Origin: Rutpela maculata
Lineage: Eukaryota > Arthropoda > Insecta > Coleoptera > Cerambycidae
NCBI GenBank assembly: GCA_936432065.2
Contig: OW386291.2
Coordinates: 13,431,821-13,495,820 of the forward strand
Reading direction: 5' to 3'
DNA length: 64,000 nucleotides
The notes beneath the pieces are model-generated. The model did no database searches and had not been told where the DNA came from. It worked only from the letters and a program-made list of their open reading frames with translations. This document shows, piece by piece, positions 1-12,080 of this stretch; position 1 is the first letter of the stretch, and every line of letters starts with the position of its first letter. A program made the position numbers and the translations under genes.

Positions 1-1088
1 AACTTCAAGTCAAAAATTGTGATCTCGGCATTTCCGTCTAGAAACCGTTCACTGACAGGACTAAAGGGGATATTATAACCGACAAAGAATCACTTTCCCA
101 GATTGCTTTGGATTTCACGTTTCATTATGTGTATTCCCGAAAATTAGGGTCTTTCACTTCGATCAATTCCTCAATTGTGTTTCTGAAAGAAAACAGTTTT
201 GTTTACAAAAAACTGTATAATTTAGCTAAAATAGAGTAATAGAGACATCTGAATACCCAATAGCAACTCCATAAATCAGTTAACTGTAAAGCGAAGGGAA
301 TTTAACAGCACACACAAAATTATAAACGATATATCCCTTGCGGAGAAGTTCACAAAAGGAAAACGTCTATTTGTGTACCTCCGAGAAATTTTATTTTCAA
401 TGGGAAAAAAATGTTCTTTTGTACATTGTTACTTATAAAAATGGACGACGAACGGCGTGTAGGCCGCAGTACAATGAGACATTGACAAGCCAATATCTGA
501 AACATGCTTGGATATTTCTGAAATTCTATCCAAGAGCGATACGTTGTAATGTATAAATATTTATTTTTATATCACATCGGGTTTCTTTAGACCATCATTA
601 CTAGAACGTAAAAGTGTTGACAATGAAAATTACATATAAAATGTTCTTTGATGTTTTTTTGTTATGTACCCTTTTACGAGGTTGAGAGATAGAAAAATTA
701 GAACTAGTATAAATATTTAAAATGCTCAAGGAAAGTGTAATTTGTCTGGCCTTGTCTGAGATGAATCTTCGTATATTTCGTCAATTTTATTGCTTGAAAA
801 TTCCGACCCCATTCGTAATGTACAAAGTCTTCATAGAGGGTTGAAAAAGGATGCCAGCAAAGTGAAATTTCGAAAGTCTGAATGAGGAGGCGGATCTATG
901 AGACATACCGAAAAATGCATCCAGGCAGATCCGAGATTTTCAGCTTCTTTTGTAAAGTATTCTTAATGTAAGCTACATTAACTACAACTAAACAGAAAAT
1001 TTCGTCACATTATCCTCCTTTGTCCAAAAGTCATTAAATGATTTTTGTTTTCGAAATCTTTTACACCCCATAGTCCATGCCAAAGTTG
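1..1088. other. No gene recognised
   Basis: AT-rich sequence with only short open frames. I see no conserved protein motif, RNA gene or clear repeat boundary here. Confidence 0.5.
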
Positions 1089-2396
1089 CAAAAACCCCAA
1101 AAATGCAAGGGTAGCGACCAAACATGACTACCCAATACGATGGTAATAGTTGCGCGGTCCCTACCCCTCTCGAATTACCCTTAAACGCAAAAAACTACCA
1201 ATTTTTTCATTTTTCGTTGCCAGGCATGCAAGGACTTGTTGGATCGGTTTTTTTTTTTTGAGGAAACTCAATATGCCCTGTAAAATTTCGCAACCAGACA
1301 TCTTAACGACCCACGGGGGTTGAAACCACCCCCTGCTTTAATACCGAGATGCAAAAAATATCCAAACGTGCTGAAAATTGTTTTCTACACGTGTTCAAGG
1401 GCGGAGAACATGATGCTGATATTATTTAGCCTTCTGCCCTTAACCAACTACCCCAAAATGCATAAAACCACCTCTTTTCCCCATTTTTCGTTATCAGGCA
1501 TGCGAAGAGTTGTTGAATCGGTTTTTTTTTTTTGAGCAAATTCAATATGTCCTGTAAAATTTAGCAACCAGGCATCTCAGCGAGGTCAACCCTCGCTGAG
1601 ATGCCTGGTTCACTGGATCACTCAATCTTGAAGTGTCCCTCAAAGAGAAACTTTTAAAAAGGGTGGAGAAAATTATAGTGGCATCAGTTTCTCTCTTAGT
1701 CCTCAAAAATGGGTAAAATGCATAAAACCGCATTTGGGGGTAGTTGGTTAGGGGTGGGAGGCTAAATAATATGAGCATCGTGTTCCCCGCCCTTGAAAAC
1801 GTTTAGAAAATAATTTTCAGCACGTTTGAATGGTTGCATCTTTCGGTATTGAGGGAGAGGGTGGTTTCAACCCCAGGGCGTCGTTAGGATGTCTGGTTGC
1901 GAAATTTTACAGGACATATTGAGTTTCCTCAAAAAAAAAAAAAACGATCCAACCAGAGGCGTAGGGAGCCAACTTTTTTTTTGGGGGGGGGGAGTTATTT
2001 TTCAAATTTGCCAACTTATAAACTTAAAAAGCCAACTATGAATATAAATATATCAATTCAAAAAATTGATGAGCGGGGGAGGGGAGAAAATCAAAGAAAA
2101 AAATTGTTTTCACTGAAATAAGAATTGCCACTTTCAAATTTCCAACTTTTGTCAAATCTGACAACGTTGGGGGGGTAACATACCTCCCATACCCCCTTCG
2201 CTACTTCCCCCGATCCAACAAGTCCCTGTATGCCTGACAACGAAAAATGGAAAAATGAGGTAGTTTTTTGCGTTTTGGGGTAGTTTGAGGGGGGTAGAGG
2301 CCGCGCGACTATCACCATCGTGTTGGCCGTCCTCGAAAACGGGAGGGGGGTGGGGGTAGTCATGTTTGGTCGCTACCCTTGCACTTTTGGGGTTTT
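1089..2396. repeat. Large fold-back (inverted) repeat
   Basis: The left arm (about 1089-1585) reappears in reverse complement at about 1591-1953 and 2212-2396. For example, the text near 1100-1130 (GGTAGCGACCAAACATGACT) is mirrored at about 2352-2380. The centre is a perfect 20-bp stem, 1566-1585 pairing with 1591-1610, around a 5-base loop. Within the left arm a unit containing GCCAGGCATGC, a T-run and ATATG(C/T)CCTGTAAAATTT occurs twice (about 1217-1310 and 1488-1575), so the palindrome is built from tandem and inverted copies. The right arm is interrupted by a MITE at 1954-2211. No coding capacity is seen. The open frames here, such as 1320-1535 and 1542-1778, are mirror images of one another and are artefacts of the repeat. 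Confidence 0.85.
1954..2211. mobile_element. hAT-like MITE inside the fold-back repeat
   Basis: A 258-bp insertion begins CAGAGGCGTAGGGAGCC and is flanked by an exact 8-bp direct repeat GATCCAAC (1946-1953 and 2212-2219). Eight-base target duplications and a CAG-type start are hAT hallmarks. The terminal inverted repeat is weak: the far end reads GCTACTTCCCCC, so the termini have decayed or were G-run expanded. Removing the element restores continuity of the surrounding palindrome. It has no coding capacity. Confidence 0.75.
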
Positions 2397-2930
2397 ACAC
2401 TTTTTTCTACACTATTTAATTATATGACAGTTATTAGCATTTTTTTCTGTGAAAAATCGTACCTATAATTCACTGTAGTGAATTATCGATTCATAATTCA
2501 CTGCATCCGTCCAATCACAAATACAAATTCAAAAATCACTGTTTCGCTGATTCAATATTTTAAATCGACCGTGATCAACTCTTACTGCAGCTGACAATCA
2601 ACTGTCAACGTGACAACCAAGTGTATCGCCATATTGCTTGTTTACGTTTTCCAACGTATGCACTTCTTACGAGTAGGATTTTACAATCCGTGCAAACTAA
2701 ATTCAACCACTAAAACTGCCAATCAGATGTAACAATGGAAGTGACAACCCCAAATTTAAATATTACTATACTAACTGCACAAATTTCAATATAACATTAT
2801 CATCCTAGTAGTTCACTTAATGAATAATAAAAATTAATTAAATGTATTATATTGTGTTCCATTAAAGTTATCAAATTTCAGTCTAATTTATTTGTTTAAT
2901 AGGTGTAGAAAAAGCATAGTATTACATTCG

Positions 2931-3028
2931 CGATTATGGCCATTATTCACTCAGATGATTTGAGCCACTCGCCTACGGCTCGTGGGCTCAAACATCATCT
3001 TCGTGAGTAATGGCTATCATAATCGCTC
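2931..3028. repeat. 98-bp palindrome (hairpin)
   Basis: The sequence around GATTATGGCCATTATTCACTC is mirrored by GAGTAATGGCTATCATAATCG, with a GC-richer centre CTCGCCTACGGCTCGTG. A near-perfect stem-loop forms over the full length. It resembles a very short fold-back MITE. No target duplication is obvious. Confidence 0.75.
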
Positions 3029-5180
3029 ATATAATAATATATTATTTTTTCCAAAATGTTTACCTTTTTTTTTTCAAGTTTCGCTTATACTCAAATAGCT
3101 ACGGATGTAATTCAAATACATGGATGTCGGAGGCGGTATTTGCGACAAAGTTGATTTATTAAACTTTAGAGTTTGATGAAAATTTTGACTATTTCATTTG
3201 TATGAGTGGTTGAATGAGCAAAATGCATAAATTTTTTTGACATCACCGAATAATAGATCACTAAAAAGCGTTATTTTCTATGTATTTTTTATTTTTTTTT
3301 TATCGCAATTAAAGGATAAAAAAATAATTTAGTTTCGCTGAGAATTTAGACACGTTCAAACGAAGCAAGTTTCCCGCCATTTGCGTGTAACGTCATCCGG
3401 CATTTAGCATTGGCAATGTTTATTAGTATTATTTTCAACAGATATTTAATCTATGTACTTAGTGGTGGCAAACTATTTAATATAAAAAAGTTATATAATC
3501 TGAGACGAAAAACAATAGTTAATGTTGATAAAAATATTAAAATAATGCATTATGTTTACATATTCTGAGGTTAGGTATCTAAATCTAACTGCAGTAAAAG
3601 GATAAAAGTGAGCGTAAACAAATTTATTGTTACGAACAATGAATGATGCATCCTTGTCGCTTTTCTACCTCCAATTTCTGCACTGATATAATCGGTATTA
3701 TTACCAAAAAATTGCTCATCATAAACACGTCGATTTTCGGCAAATTGTCACTTTGAGCTTGCACAAAGTCGCTGTTCGTCATTTTTACCACTTAGATAAA
3801 TTAATACACTAATAATTTTTACAAAAATAAACAAATCGATATTTAAAGGTCAGCAGACTAAAATTTAACATTTAATTAACACACAATTTAATATTTCAGA
3901 ACTAGCAGATGTAAACTGTCAAAGCTATCAAACTTGTCACTTGTCTCCGTACTTTTCTAAATTTACCGCTGGGTGGATAAAATACGAAGCTGATTGGCTG
4001 TGTTTTTCAAATTAGCCAACCATATAATGTTATTTCTTACTGATGCGCTCCACCGGTGAATTTATAAATCTGCGGTCTATGGATGAAACTAAAAGGTTAT
4101 GCCAGATGACATCAGTACCGTTTATAGTCGCGTGGTTTTGTTCCGATTATTTCACTCATTAACGTTATAGCCAATGAGAGCCCGTTTTTTCAAAACATTG
4201 CACCAATCAAACGTCATTATTAGTGGTAATTCAAGCTAGATCGGCTTTTGACAGGACCAACATGCAAAATTTATCGCTCTAATTTTTTAGGTCGCTGCAG
4301 CGGCAAATATGCGAAAATTTTTTGACGTTTTTTGTCGAGCTTTTAAGTTTTATCTATAAATATCTTCTCTAGCTTATTACTAAGTAATTGTTAACGTACT
4401 TACCTTGTAAATTGTAATATTGTATTATGTAGTAGCAAACAAAACCACACCTCAATTCCAAAGCGAATCTTGTCTGAAATATATAGGCTGTAACTTTTGC
4501 CTATCTGTAACTATGTCAGTTTTCCTAGTGTTCAATCAGGTAACAATTACACACAAAGATTGTACTTAATATAGCTCATAATACAGGAACAAGTCAAGCA
4601 CAGCTTTCAATAGCTCGATAACGTAGTTACAAAGGTAAGCAAATCATTTATTATAAATGTCAAGTACACATTCGCTCTGGAACAAACTAAAAATGTATAG
4701 TACTTACATATGATAATCTACCAAAAAGTAACTCGTTGAATCAAAGCTGTGCATCAAACATTATAATTTGTTGTATTTAAAATTATCTTTGCTTAACAAA
4801 GCAAACCTCAACATAATTCATAAATTTCGTAAGTTAAAAATAAGGATTAAATACGTAAATATGAGTCGATGAACATTTATTTATTATGGAATATAACTTG
4901 TAGCGCTAGATGGCGCTCTCTATGTCAATCTCGGAACCATGGGTGTACATTTTATTTGGGCGAGACATCGGTACTAAAGTAGTGCTCTCTCTATCGTTCC
5001 TCGTCGTATTGCACCTCAGAAACGCCTGAAAGGTGTTAAGCCAGTCTATATATTATAATATCTAAGGTTTCAACTCGTTTTATTTACTAGTTGCCATGGA
5101 AACGTCACTAGATTATTTTAAAATATAGCGAATCTCCGTTGTTTCTACTGCGTTTGTTTCAGATTTGCTGTTTTGACAAT
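3029..5180. other. No gene recognised
   Basis: Over 2 kb of AT-rich sequence (the stretch 2397-2930 is similar). It contains several scattered TGTCAA-type words and a short GC-richer patch at 4890-5030. I recognise no protein motif, RNA gene or repeat end. Confidence 0.45.
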
Positions 5181-5338
5181 ATGAGTCGGTTTGGAAATAT
5201 TTCTGTATATCAAATTAGTGATGAAATTGAAAATAAAGGTCAGTAAACTCCAAAAAGTGACAAGAAAACGTCTGAAGGCAGTTAATGAATAAACATAATA
5301 TTGAAGATGTACTTAATGAATTATTTATTCGTGAAATA
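5181..5338 (+). pseudogene. Possible N-terminal exon of a recombinase-like protein
   Basis: An ATG at 5181 opens MSRFGNISVYQISDEIENK, followed at 5239 by a splice-donor-like GTCAGT or, read as continuous decayed coding sequence, by segments TPKSDKKTSEG and NKHNIEDVLNELFIRE in shifted frames. The layout (acidic N-terminus, an NTK.TT-like stretch, then a short helix ending in a Leu-Asn-Glu motif) resembles the N-terminal part of the DUF3504/tyrosine-recombinase-like proteins that are frequent in invertebrate mobile elements. No catalytic domain follows in this stretch, and a palindrome starts at 5344. This is a motif impression only. It could equally be a host first exon or a chance open frame. 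Confidence 0.3.
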
Positions 5339-5343
5339 TTCTC

Positions 5344-5578
5344 CTCAAATACCACTCGTGCTTTAAATTTTATCTAAAAATTTTTTCTCAAGCTAAGTCG
5401 CCCCTAGTTAATATAACTCGTGCAAATTGGCAGTTTATTATCAAAGATTAAATCCCTCCCGCTAAAGCGGTCGGGATTTAATCAGATAATAAACTGCCAA
5501 TTTGCACTCTTTATATTACCAGGCAACACGCTTTCGAAAAAATTTTCGATAAAATTTTAAGCACTAGTGATATTACAT
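5344..5578. repeat. Palindromic fold-back MITE
   Basis: An approximately 235-bp inverted repeat. The core arms CAAATTGGCAGTTTATTATC (about 5425-5446) and its mirror (about 5484-5503) flank a centre TCCCGCTAAAGCGGTCGGGA. The outer arms, with ACTCGTGCTTTAAATTTTATC and TAAAATTTTAAGCACTAGTG, extend the palindrome imperfectly. No coding capacity is seen. Confidence 0.75.
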
Positions 5579-6351
5579 ACGATAAAATTTTAATTTTAAA
5601 ATGATTTTTTTTTACAAAATAACTTTTTTTATAGTTTTCTTTTATTATATACTCGGCTTATTTAATATGTATAATGAAAAAATAATAAATTAATGCATTT
5701 TTAAAATTCATGCATCTTGCTCATTGTAAAAAATTATGCATATTTTTTTGGATAACATTCAATAGTTAATTAGGAAATAACGTAGGAAAATAATACTTGA
5801 AAAGTAGTTGTCATTAGTATCAATGAAGAAAACCTGATACCTTTGGTGAAAAATAGTGATGACCTAAGAGAAAAATAATAAGAATAATTTTGTAAATATT
5901 TCTACAGATTTTTTTTTTTAAATATGGCACTTCAGTTATCTCAATGAATAATTTTTTTAGCATTGAAATTGATGAAATATAAATGAAAAAAATGAATATA
6001 TACTATGCTAAAATTATATAACTTTTAACTACACATGCTACTACTAGTCAGACCTGTTGTGTGTCATCCAATAAAGTTAAAATATTTTATTAACATGTTA
6101 TTTTAACATTTTACAATGATGTTTTTTTAAATCTTGCAAAATCGTACCCATTCCTTAACTTGTTTTTTAACTGACCAGTTACAAATTTCTTTTTCGTTAA
6201 TTTCGAGGTTAATTTTAAAAGACTAAAATTATATTTCAATAAATATATAATTTGTATAATATTTATTTCAAATAAATTAATGAATGTACATGTTTTTTCA
6301 AGACACATTGAAAGTTCATTTTATTACAACGAAAAAACTGAAATAATAAGT
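5579..6351. other. No gene recognised
   Basis: Very AT-rich sequence with homopolymer runs. Nothing recognisable. Confidence 0.5.
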
Positions 6352-6975
6352 TTGCTAAAGAACAATGTTAAAAAAGGGGCTTTTTTAGCCATCTGTGGTA
6401 AAGTATGGAAGCCATCTTTTTTTTACTAATTTTGGGGTGCTGAAAACGAATTCGTCATCCGTTTTGGCGAAAAATCTCGGGAACACATTAAAACCTCATT
6501 TGGGGGTGATATTGGAATTGATATTAGTCTAAATACTTAGTTTCAATAACTAAGTAGAAAAAGAAGTAAAAAAACCAAATTCACCCCTTCAACCCTCCTC
6601 GCCATTCCAAGAAGGTACTATAGAAGCTACTATAACTACTATATAGTTATTTACACAAAGGGCTTTTTTAGCCCATCCATGGTAAAGTGTGGAAACCATC
6701 TTTTTTTACTAATTTTGGGGTGCTGAATACGAATGTCATCAGAATTGGCTAAAAACATCGGTAAGACAGTAAAAAACAACCCTTTGGGGATGGCATTGAC
6801 ACTGATATTAGAACTTGCAACAAAAAGTCATTCATTAGTGCAGGAAATTCTTTCAAAATACTCAGTTTCGTTAGGTAAGTAGAAAAAGAAGCAAACATTC
6901 TAAATCCCCCCCCTCGTTTCCCTCACCCTTCACGGCCTATAAGTTACAATATAGGGATAATATACGGTTATTTAT

Positions 6976-7713
6976 TACTTCCACGTCCAGTGGAAGTATA
7001 GTAACGACAAAAAATTTTTTATTGTCCACATAGGCTTAAAATGTCATGAAACGTCGAGATTTTAAGTTTGAGAGAAAAAAAATTTTCTGTCTGTCTGTCT
7101 GTCGGTCTGTCTGTCTGTCGGTCTGTCTGTCCGTCGGTCTGTCTGTCCGTCGGTCTGTCTGTAACTTTTTTTTGTGCGCACTGGAACCGTTTAAGATATT
7201 GACTTGAAATTTGGTACACATATGTACTTTAACGAGATCTAGAACTAGATTATATTTTCATCTTGTTCCGTCGAAGGGTTGGGGGGTAAATTGGGGTAAA
7301 TTTGGGGTAAATGGGTAAATCAAGCAGGTAAGAGTCCATGAAATTGGTATTTAGTATATACAAGAGAAGCTAAGGTCTCAAAAAAATTTTTGGCATTAAC
7401 CACCCCCTATTACCACCCCTACCTCCTTATTAAAGGGGATGAAAAAAAATTGTGATTTAGTGTATGTACAGGAACCAGAAACCTCAAAATATTTTTTTAC
7501 TTTATCCACCCTTCACTACCACCCCCCAATCACCACCCGCACCCCACTACCGATGTGGGGTATCGTTTTATGGGTTTTTGGGGTAGAGGATTTCAAATAT
7601 TATGTTATTAAAGTTCCATAAACAATTATTATTACATACAAAGTTTTTTCGTTGTGAGTGACTTGGATAGAGAATCTGGATGTGGAAGTAGTGATTCCTT
7701 GGGCAGCGGTTTT
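6976..7713 (+). mobile_element. MITE with ACTTCCAC/GTGGAAGT ends (copy 1)
   Basis: It starts ACTTCCACGTCCAGTGGAAG, itself a hairpin, and ends with CTGGATGTGGAAGTAGTGATT and a shared GCAGCGGTTTTT tail. The outer words ACTTCCACGTCCAG and CTGGATGTGGAAGT form the terminal inverted repeat. A CTGT/CGGT tetranucleotide microsatellite occupies 7086-7164. Further copies lie at 35508-35995, 38530-38990 (reverse) and 60172-60690. All carry the line GTCATGAAACGTCGAGAT or its decayed form. The open frames rich in Asp, Arg and Thr on the minus strand here are translations of the microsatellite. Confidence 0.8.
7086..7164. repeat. CTGT-type tetranucleotide microsatellite
   Basis: About 20 units of CTGT with CGGT and CCGT variants inside the MITE. 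Shorter versions appear in the other copies (about 35623-35658 and 60279-60299). Confidence 0.9.
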
Positions 7714-8615
7714 TATTTAAAAAAAACCCAAGACCCTTCGTTAAATGGCTATTATCAAGTTATATTGTGATTACTTCTGAATATTCTTACACCCATCCCC
7801 ACCAATTAAGGTGGTGGATTTTACCTTTTTAGAGTTTTTATTAGTTTTAATTGCAAAAGAAATCCCTAATCACACATTTTTTTTTTTAATCATAATAAGG
7901 CGATTTAGTCAATTCAGATGAATATTTATCGCTCTTGAACATTTCTCACATTTGGGGGTTCGGGTGTACGGTGTGCGTATCACTATCCAGAAAATATTAC
8001 TTGTTTTTTATATTAAAAAATTCTTTAATTATTTAAATAACTAAATAATTTTTTATTATAAAAATCAACCAACATTTTTTAAAGGGGATATTGACACTCT
8101 ACATCCCCTTCCTAGAGGGGTAAGAAATATTCATTGGCCAAGTCACCTTAATATGATAAAAAAACATCCAACTGAGTATTAGGATTTTTTTTGTAATTAA
8201 TACCGATCAATATCTCCGAGAAGGTGGAGAGGCATATGAGTGTACTCAGAAGTAATCAGATCATATTCTGATAGCAATCACTCAATGAGGTGTTCTGATT
8301 TTTTTAAAAATGTGTAAATAACTATACAGTAGCTTACAACCTTCTTGTGGGTGGTGAGGGAATGGCGAGGAGGGGTAAATTTGTTTTTTTACTTCTTTTT
8401 CTACTTAGTTATCGAAACTTAGTATTTAGACTAATATCAATTCCAATGTCACCTCCAAATAAGGGTTGTTTATTAATGTGTTCCCGAGATTTTTCGCCAA
8501 AGCGGATGACGGATTCGTTTTCAGCACCCTAAAATTAGTAAAAAAAAAGATGGCTTCCACACTTTACCACGGATGAGTTAAAAAAGCCCCTTTTTTAACA
8601 TTGTTCTTTGGCTAA

Positions 8616-9764
8616 TGGTAAAAAGTTAAGTATAAAGCAGTAATTTTAATGTTACCTGGAAATTAATTTAAAAAATCTGAAGTCCGGAAATGTCATCGCC
8701 TGTTAAGAGCCAGAAGTCTGCTAAATTCTTTGAGTAGTTTAACAAACTATTCATTAAAGTAATGAAGTATTTTCTCAATGTATTCGTTTGTTTATCAAAC
8801 ACAAACGTTTTCGTTTTACCATAAATGGTTCAGACCATCGAGACACAGAGGAAAAGGTATATACTTAGACCTTCTTACGATTCACGAATAAATCGACTTT
8901 TTGCAGTTGTGCAAGAACAAACGTAAAATATCTCCAGTGTTGTTTTATTCAAATTCTGATTTAATATATTCATGTGCCTCATCTATTTGTTCCACTGAAA
9001 AAACGTCATGTATGTAATTAAGAAAATGAAAACTCATTTAGTAGAACACAGACATCTACACATAAATAAAAAGCACCCAAGTAAGACACCACCAAACAGT
9101 CTCGAGTAATTTATCGCCACCAGACCCAGAATGTAAATGCACCCACATAAAAACTTCATAAAGATATAAAAAGTCGGATCGAAACCACAAACGCATGTGC
9201 GTTGCGTTCCAGAAGCGAGATTTACGTAAGTTAAAGGAAGATGAAAAAATCCTTGTCAGGCTTTGCGTTTCTGGCTTCGGTTGTACTTGTAGGAGGAAAG
9301 GGATCTCCCAAATCAGATCGGTTGCAGCTTCCTGCATTATAGTAGGGGCGCGTATGTCATTCAGTGGTAATTTTTTTATGAAAGTTGTCATCTACGCTAA
9401 ATCCAAAAATTTAGTCAAAAGTACTTCCCACGGAAAATCATGGTGCCACGTTCGCATCTGAGCCTGTCACCTTGCCACTCCACTTGCAAAGAGTACAATT
9501 TTTAACGTGCATCTTCGGTATTATTCAAAATATTTCGACAACTTTTTTTTAAATGCTCATATATATTATTTAATGAATCTAACAAAATATGCAAATAGTA
9601 TTTATAAGCGTATTTACAAGTACAGAGTTACTACAAAAGAAGTAGACACTTTCAATGTTTTACTAATCGAAAACTAATAATAGTATCATGAACCTGTTTA
9701 CACTGTTTTGTAAAGCAATTCTTAAAGTTTACATTGTTAACTCGCAAGTGTTCAATAAGTGCAC
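8616..9764. other. No gene recognised
   Basis: Contains a slightly GC-richer patch (9060-9480) that is open on both strands for about 90-110 codons. Neither translation resembles a family I know, so I do not call a gene. Confidence 0.4.
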
Positions 9765-10000
9765 CCCACAAGGCACATATCAAGGTGATAGTCTAGTTCA
9801 TTTCAAACCCGCTGTGACATATCTGCAGAGACACTTTCCACAACTCTTGTGATGCTTTGTCTCAACTCATCTAAATCCTTAGAAAGCGGAGAGACATAAA
9901 GTTGTCTTTCACAGATTCCCAAAGAAAATGTCGCCCGGTGTAAGATCGTGGCTCCTTGATGGCTACCGCTCCAGAGAGCGGCTCCATCACTTTTTCGTAG
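9765..10000 (-). pseudogene. Tc1/mariner-type DDE transposase, C-terminal fragment
   Basis: Reading the minus strand from about 9990 gives DLTPGDIFF, then (frameshifted) LWESVKDN, then SPLSKDLDELRQSITRVVES, SADMSQRV, a stop in place of the usual Trp, then NELDYHLDMC. This matches the C-terminal end of an insect transposase family whose third catalytic acidic residue lies in a PDLTPxDFFLW motif. That motif is present but broken by a 1-2 base indel. The copy is truncated at the N-terminal side and carries at least one stop. An upstream half-domain of apparently the same family lies at 35205-35460 in an unrelated position, so these are two independent dead fragments. Confidence 0.7.
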
Positions 10001-11408
10001 CTTATGTCGCAAAGTGTCGATCTGGCTTGGGTGACAACTACCCTCATACATTTTCCACCAAAGCTAAAATTGTGTCCCACGCGCCTATACTATTATCTGT
10101 CAGACGCACATCGCTCACCGCCTGGGTTACAATCGTAAATGATGACGCATTAGTTCAGTAAACGGCAATCCCAGCAATCTGAAGTGGATTTTTTTTTATA
10201 AAACTACCACTATCAGAATCTTAGCAAAACAATAATATTTACCTCTACACTTCTGAGTATTTTATCTTGATGTTTCGGGGAGTAGTTTTGCGTTTGAAAA
10301 TTTATCAGCTAGAAATAAATAATGTATCGAAAATATTTTATCAGGTCGTTCTACAAATAGCTATAGAATCAGGATGTGCACGCGCTAAATAACTGAGTTT
10401 TGTTAAATAAATACGTAACGTATTGTTTCAAAATAAATAAAATTACCAAAACTGTCCTCGTTCACCATTGGTGGATGTTTTAACAACTTTAAGAAAAATT
10501 ATTACACAATATAATTATTACAATAATTAACAGATCAATCGACTTACCTCAAGGAAGGTTGACCCAAATTATAAGAGTGTCGCCTTTCGAAGAATTATAT
10601 CTACTTGTAGTCGCAATTTGTCTCAGCGCTGACCTCGAACTTCAAAGAAAAGTGTTTTGTCTGGCAAAACACTGGCACCATTCATCTCCCCGTGTCGGTT
10701 CCTGATTATATCTTCACTGCAATCTTGAGGAAGTTTTGCCCTAGAGTTTTGCCCTCAAAAAGTAATCGGGAATTGCAAACGTCGACTAATAACTATAGGT
10801 ATATTTGCATTCGTAAGATACACTTATACTGTACTGCATTTCCCCATATGTTTGTTTACATTACCCATGAGAATATGCAGTGTGTGCCACTTATTCGGCA
10901 CCATATGGGAAACTTTTTTATTATTGGTTTTATGAAAAAAGTTATTCTTGATAAAAAGTTTTGCATGGCCTAAAACCGGGAATTAAATAATCAGATATCA
11001 ATTTTTTGCAGTTGTATACGAGGTTTGTCGAAAAATGTAAATTTTGCTCAAGAGTAATATCGACAATCGTTATTAAGAAAAGTTGATCCTAATTGAAAAC
11101 TACGGTCAGATATCCAATATTATCCATCTACTATGAAAAAATAGATATTATACCCAAAAATTATTAAAGATCGTACTTTTGGAGCTCTGACTGAGATAAT
11201 TAGAAAAATCTGCTTCTCGTTCATTACTTTTTCTTTATTGTTTGTACTAGTCTGTTATATTGAAGCTTGAAAAAAAAACGGGAAAATCGGGGAAAAAGTC
11301 CTGGAAAAACCGGGAAAAAGTCGGGAATTTCCACGTCCGGATTTGGTAGACACCATGGCCTCAAGGTACAACCAAAAGATCACTAATCAATATTTGTGGC
11401 ACTAAGTA
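10001..11408. other. No element recognised; possible host exon edge
   Basis: Mostly featureless. The stretch 10548-10760, read on the minus strand, is GC-richer than its surroundings and ends in GAG followed by GTAAGTC (10541-10550), a consensus 5' splice site. It includes a small open frame starting MNGASVLPDKTLF. It could be a 5' exon of a host gene or TE-derived. At 11279-11325 there is a GGGAAAA-type short repeat. Confidence 0.3.
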
Positions 11409-12080
11409 TTACATTTCTGGCAACGAAGAAGAATCAGCAACAAGCGATCTATTATAAAATCTTTTAAACATTTGTGAACTCTCTGTCCATCCTGCAGCTT
11501 TAGGAATAAGCTTTATAGATAGACCCACCTTTAAGACTCCTGATGCAGATGCATAACGAGTATTGTAGCTGGTAAACTGGGGTATATCAATGCACACAGT
11601 TTGGAGGCACTTTTTTATCTAATGACTAATTTGTTGGGTAGAGTCTGGATGGATGGGTTTTTGAACTGTGAAAATTAAATGAGTTACGCCTTCTGGGCGA
11701 ACGTCGTTGGTACGGGTAAGTCTGTATAACTGAAGCTAAACAGAGAGAAGGATTCTCCGTGAAGAAAGGTATGACCAATAAGGGTTGGAAATTACGTTGA
11801 CTGGTGGTTTTGATTCTATCAGGAATACGAATTTGTAACCAATCCGTGAAGAATTTGATATTGTTAATGTGGATAGAAAAAAAAGTTTGGAGTTTGTGGC
11901 CCGTAGCTAAAGCTAATCAGGTTACCATTTTAGTTAATAACCCAATAAAGTTTCTAAACAGTGGTGTAAGATAACTAAATATAGTGAACCTTGAGTGATA
12001 TTTTCGTCGAGATGGACGTTTATGAAATATACCTTTTAAAATCCGTTTGAAGAGAAGCTTTATGGTCCGAGTTAATTAAA
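11409..12080 (-). pseudogene. Tyrosine recombinase (phage-integrase fold) of a mobile element
   Basis: Minus-strand segments in order: KGIFHKRPSRRKYHSRFTIF, PLFRNFIGLLTK, then GHKLQTFFSIHINNIKF, IRIPDRIKTT, PLLVIPFFTENPSLCLASV, IQTYPYQRR and finally SYNTRYASASGVLKVG, AAGWTES, FKRFYNRSL. The last block holds the family's R-x-A-S motif, the Gly-Trp pair and the nucleophilic Tyr in FYNR. The first catalytic Arg, normally in a TGHR-like motif, appears as Lys (GHKLQT), and there are several frameshifts and stops, so it is inactive. Recombinases of this type are frequent in insect and cnidarian genomes and belong to YR mobile elements (DIRS-like, Crypton-like or related). I cannot decide which, because no adjacent reverse transcriptase is seen. 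Confidence 0.75.

Larger units (their letters stand above)
6352..8615. mobile_element. 2.26-kb TIR DNA element (family sharing the GGGGTGCTGAA motif)
   Basis: The left end (GCTAAAGAACAATGTT, then AAAAAAGGGGCTTTTTTAGCC) is mirrored at the right end (8575-8615). The inverted repeat runs about 300 bp (6352-6660 against about 8310-8615). The left TIR is followed by a second direct copy (6657-6965), so one arm is tandemly duplicated. About 80 bp in from each end lies the word TTTGGGGTGCTGAAAACGAA (6431-6450, mirrored near 8516-8535), which is also found in the elements at 21.5 and 55.7 kb. A different MITE sits inside at 6976-7713. No transposase remnant is recognisable, so this is a non-autonomous or gutted copy. 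Confidence 0.75.

Noticed and set aside
7019..7221. Two overlapping minus-strand open frames rich in Thr-Asp-Arg repeats
   Set aside because: They translate the CTGT microsatellite of a MITE; similar short runs occur in other copies without conserved frames.
9056..9461. Overlapping open frames on both strands (111 and 88 codons)
   Set aside because: Neither has a recognisable motif, and long open frames on both strands in a GC-richer patch are expected by chance.
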